From contig NZ_JPMI01000072.1 in assembly GCF_000733295.1 (NCBI RefSeq), forward strand, positions 1 through 56,361: a DNA stretch of 56,361 nucleotides, read 5' to 3'. Source of the stretch: Archangium violaceum Cb vi76. Lineage in GTDB: Bacteria; Myxococcota; Myxococcia; Myxococcales; Myxococcaceae. Within the stretch, counting starts at the first letter, position 1. Each line of letters opens with the position of its first letter. Below the pieces are notes generated by a model that searched no databases, was not told where the DNA came from, and saw only the letters and a program-made list of their open reading frames with translations. The translations under genes and the position numbers were made by a program. Of the stretch, positions 54,197-56,361 are shown piece by piece.

Positions 54197-54964
54197 ATGG
54201 TGTGCGTGGCCCCTGAACGCCCCAGCCAGAAGGAGGATGAGGAGGATCTGGCGGCGTTCGAGCTTCCGTTCTTCCAGCGCCTCGTCGTGCAGCTCTGGGC
54301 GATGGTGCTCGGGCTCATCACCCGGCTGACGGACGCGGTGTTGCTGGTGGGGCGTCCCGCGCTGGTGCGGCCCTACGTGGGACTGTGGCTCGCCGAGCGG
54401 CTGCGCTCGCCCTACCGGGCCCGGCGTTCCTTCGAGGTGGTGCTCGCGCTCCGGTCCACGGGCCAGCGCATGCGCGAGCTCATCTACGGGGAGACGCCCC
54501 TCATGTCGGCGCTCTGGGTGTTCCGGCGCGCCGGTGTGGGCCCGGGCAGCCGGGTGGTGGACCTGGGGGCGGGGCGGGGGCGGGTGCTGCTCGCGGCGCG
54601 GTGGCTCGGGGCCGAGGCGAGGGGCGTGGAGCTGCTCGCCGAGCATGTGACGCGCATGGCGCACTGGCTGGCTCCCGCCGGCATCACGCTCGTGCAGGGG
54701 GACGCGGCCCAGACGGACCTGTCGGACGCCACCCACGTCTTCACCAACTGGCTGGCGCTCACCCCGGAGACGAAGGCCCGGTTCGTGGAGCGTTTGCGCA
54801 CCTGTGCGCCCGGCACGCGCGTGCTCACGGTGCTGCACCCCATCGAGGCGGAGGACTTCGTGCGCCTGTCGAGCCACCGGGTCCTCTTCACCTGGGGCCT
54901 CGAGCGCGTGTGGATCCACGAGTACCGGCCCTTGACGGGGAAGCCCACCCCTCCGACGTCCTGA
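54197..54964 (+). CDS. Class I SAM-dependent methyltransferase with N-terminal hydrophobic helix
   Basis: A 255-aa protein. Motif I is 'SRVVDLGAGRGRVLLAARWL' and motif II 'EARGVELLAEHV'; the acceptor motif is 'VFTNWLALTPETK'. The first 60 residues contain a hydrophobic stretch ('LVVQLWAMVLGLITRL') that may attach it to the membrane, as in lipid or histone-lysine-type (DOT1-like) bacterial methyltransferases. The substrate is unknown. The ATG at 54197 has weak upstream signals; nearby GTG codons are possible. Confidence 0.83.
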   Translation: MVCVAPERPSQKEDEEDLAAFELPFFQRLVVQLWAMVLGLITRLTDAVLLVGRPALVRPYVGLWLAERLRSPYRARRSFEVVLALRSTGQRMRELIYGETPLMSALWVFRRAGVGPGSRVVDLGAGRGRVLLAARWLGAEARGVELLAEHVTRMAHWLAPAGITLVQGDAAQTDLSDATHVFTNWLALTPETKARFVERLRTCAPGTRVLTVLHPIEAEDFVRLSSHRVLFTWGLERVWIHEYRPLTGKPTPPTS

Positions 54965-55213
54965 CTCCTTCGACGTGTTGCTCTGCCGTGAGGAGTGGGG
55001 GCAGGGGTCGGGTGTTGGAGCACCTCCTTCCATCCTTCTTACACGCCTTGGAGAGGGCGAAGGCGCGCAGTGCTTCACGGTGAGTGCAACCCGGGTTGTC
55101 GTGGCGGTGAGGCCAGGAGTGCTGGGTCCGGGTCGGCGCTGGCCGCTTACCTCTGAGGTGCGAGACACTGGCCACTGCTGTTCCTGGTCGTCCACGGGCC
55201 GGAGGAGCCAGAC

Positions 55214-55819
55214 ATGAAGCAGAGAGTTACGCATGTCCTCTACCTGCTACTGGTGGTGCTCTTGCTCCCGTCCGTACCGGTGAGAGCCGAAGCGGGGCTG
55301 CCGGTGTTGGAGCCGGTGGGGGTGAGCGGATACCAGGGGGAGGAGGGGCAAGGGCTGAGGCTGACCTTCAAGAGGCTGAGGCCGAACCCGGCACTGGCGC
55401 TGTGGAGGGTGGGGGAGGCGCGGGAGGTGGTGGCTGTGCTGGAAGGAGAATTCAAGGAGGCGAAGCCGAAGCCAGGGCCGCGTCTGCTGCCGGAGGCGCA
55501 CACGCGGGCAATGGCGGGCCTTGTGCCTGCGCCGGATACCCAGCCGTCGGCGTTGGAGAGGCGGGTGAGGGAGGAGTACGAGGCGCTGCTGGGGCCCGCG
55601 CTGGTGGAACTGCCGGACTCGCTGGAGAGTGCCAGGTGGTTTCAGGCGCTGAAGCTCTCGCCACACTACATGGGGGCGGGGGTGAGGGAGGCTGCGCTGG
55701 AGTTGTTCGGCTCGCCCGCGGTGCTGTTGTCGGTGGGAACGTCCATGGTGCTGTACATGATGGCGTGGGCGGCGCCCGAGCCTGCATTGAAACACCTCTA
55801 TTCCTTGGAATGGGGGTGA
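55214..55819 (+). CDS. Truncated N-terminal part of a secreted myxobacterial toxin-like protein
   Basis: A 201-aa protein with a clear signal peptide ('LLLVVLLLPSVPVRAEA'). From memory, the body ('LALWRVGEAREVVAVLEGEF', 'WFQALKLSPHYMGAGVREA') closely resembles the N-terminal half of a widespread myxobacterial family. Longer members of that family end in an AHH-type nuclease domain and resemble the SitA-like contact-dependent toxins; this needs a database check. Here the frame stops soon after a hydrophobic segment ('LLSVGTSMVLYMMAWAAPEP'), without any nuclease part. The last 22 bases overlap a convergent recombinase-like gene. The gene looks cut by a mobile element. Confidence 0.6.
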   Translation: MKQRVTHVLYLLLVVLLLPSVPVRAEAGLPVLEPVGVSGYQGEEGQGLRLTFKRLRPNPALALWRVGEAREVVAVLEGEFKEAKPKPGPRLLPEAHTRAMAGLVPAPDTQPSALERRVREEYEALLGPALVELPDSLESARWFQALKLSPHYMGAGVREAALELFGSPAVLLSVGTSMVLYMMAWAAPEPALKHLYSLEWG

Positions 55820-56361
55820 CTTCGGTGACGTTGCCTGGGACTTCGTGGTCTCCTTCCTCGGGCGAGGGCCGCCTTGATTCGCCGATCGAGCGCGGGGGTC
55901 AGCCGGAAGCAGAAAGAGCCCTTCGGCAGGTCGCGCTCGGGCGTGAGGACGTGGGTCTTCACCCAGTAGCGCACCGTACTCTCGGAGACTCCGTACTTCT
56001 CGATGAGTCCACGGGTGGTGTAACGGCCATCAGGGAGGCGCGCTGGCAGCTGCGGACGGCCAGAGACGCCCGGCTGCTTTGCTGGTCTGTAGCCATGGCT
56101 CTGCGCCTTGGCCAGCAGCGCTTCCAGTTCGGGCGTCATCTCGAACCAGAAGGGACCTTTCTTCTTGTCGCGCACCGGCGTGATACGCCCTCGCCTCACC
56201 CAGTAGCGGACCATCGGAGCCGATACCCCGTAGTGCGCTATCAGGCCATGCATGGAATAACGTCCTTGCTCATCTCGCTCGGGCAAGGGCCCAGCCCGCC
56301 CTCCAGGACCATGTCCTGCTCGGATGTCATGTTCCCGGCGAAGCGCCCCCACCGTCGAACT
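55798..56361 (-). CDS. C-terminal part of a probable transposon serine recombinase (runs off the right edge)
   Basis: The frame is open to the last base of the window, so the N-terminus lies beyond it. The visible 188 residues hold two similar helix-turn-helix repeats, 'YSMHGLIAHYGVSAPMVRYW' and 'YTTRGLIEKYGVSESTVRYW', each followed by a Lys/Arg-Gly-Pro-Phe type strand. This layout resembles the C-terminal DNA-binding tails of large serine recombinases carried by transposons; a MerR-like DNA-binding protein is the alternative. It converges with and overlaps the truncated toxin-like gene, consistent with insertion there. The GTG at 56352 is not a convincing start. Confidence 0.5.
   Translation of the reverse strand, partial: SSTVGALRREHDIRAGHGPGGRAGPLPERDEQGRYSMHGLIAHYGVSAPMVRYWVRRGRITPVRDKKKGPFWFEMTPELEALLAKAQSHGYRPAKQPGVSGRPQLPARLPDGRYTTRGLIEKYGVSESTVRYWVKTHVLTPERDLPKGSFCFRLTPALDRRIKAALARGRRPRSPRQRHRSHPHSKE

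Overview
The window is high-GC, densely packed bacterial DNA whose content points to a fruiting myxobacterium of the Archangium/Cystobacter/Melittangium/Stigmatella type (Myxococcota, suborder Cystobacterineae). The evidence is many signal-peptide lipoproteins, a MYXO-CTERM-like sorting tail, Cys-rich 'CxxDxDC' surface proteins, TonB-dependent receptors carrying a TonB C-terminal domain, FHA and response-regulator proteins, and a family of long secreted proteins seen in that group. Species assignment is inference. No rRNA, complete tRNA or CRISPR array was seen, and no stretch over 300 bases lacks a gene.

Layout. 1-6.6 kb: the 3' part of a giant cadherin-like/TSP3/beta-barrel/OmpA protein, then a free-standing ftsZ and a small hypothetical. 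6.7-9.1 kb: a biotin carboxylase / 70-aa biotin carrier / enoyl-CoA hydratase-family operon. 9.1-11.6 kb: a receiver-XRE regulator and a double-FHA TPR protein. 11.9-16.2 kb: a LolA-like plus outer-membrane protein pair and a tandem pair of paralogous secreted proteins. 16.4-21.7 kb: an ArnT-like glycosyltransferase and ABC-2 exporter operon, then an SPFH-SHOCT protein. 21.8-30.1 kb: an M3-like lipoprotein peptidase, epmA, ppa, an aspartyl-protease lipoprotein, a TonB-like protein and a pncB/nicotinamidase NAD-salvage operon. 30.1-31.2 kb: a C45 acyltransferase.

31.4-34.4 kb is the stand-out. It is a clearly lower-GC two-gene operon encoding a RecQ-type helicase fused to a ComF-type phosphoribosyltransferase, with a 4-nt overlap to a DprA/Smf-family protein. 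The pairing resembles DprA/phosphoribosyltransferase toxin-antitoxin or anti-phage modules (ShosTA-like), here with a helicase fused in. It is the best candidate for an under-described system in the window.

34.5-48.4 kb: AraC regulator and methyltransferase, TonB-receptor operon, glycerate kinase operon, RlmI, FxsA, Cys-rich lipoprotein, an RlmK-like methyltransferase and a cystathionine gamma-synthase/lyase. 48.7-53.0 kb: an RND efflux adaptor and a pump gene broken by a one-base frameshift. 53.2-56.4 kb: a CARDB protein, a methyltransferase, a truncated N-terminal half of a probable AHH-type toxin, and the C-terminal part of a probable transposon recombinase that runs off the right edge.

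Two families of short intergenic repeats recur. A 36-base hairpin element occurs three times, always between convergent genes. A 63-base element with a tRNA T-arm-like head and a terminator hairpin occurs twice.
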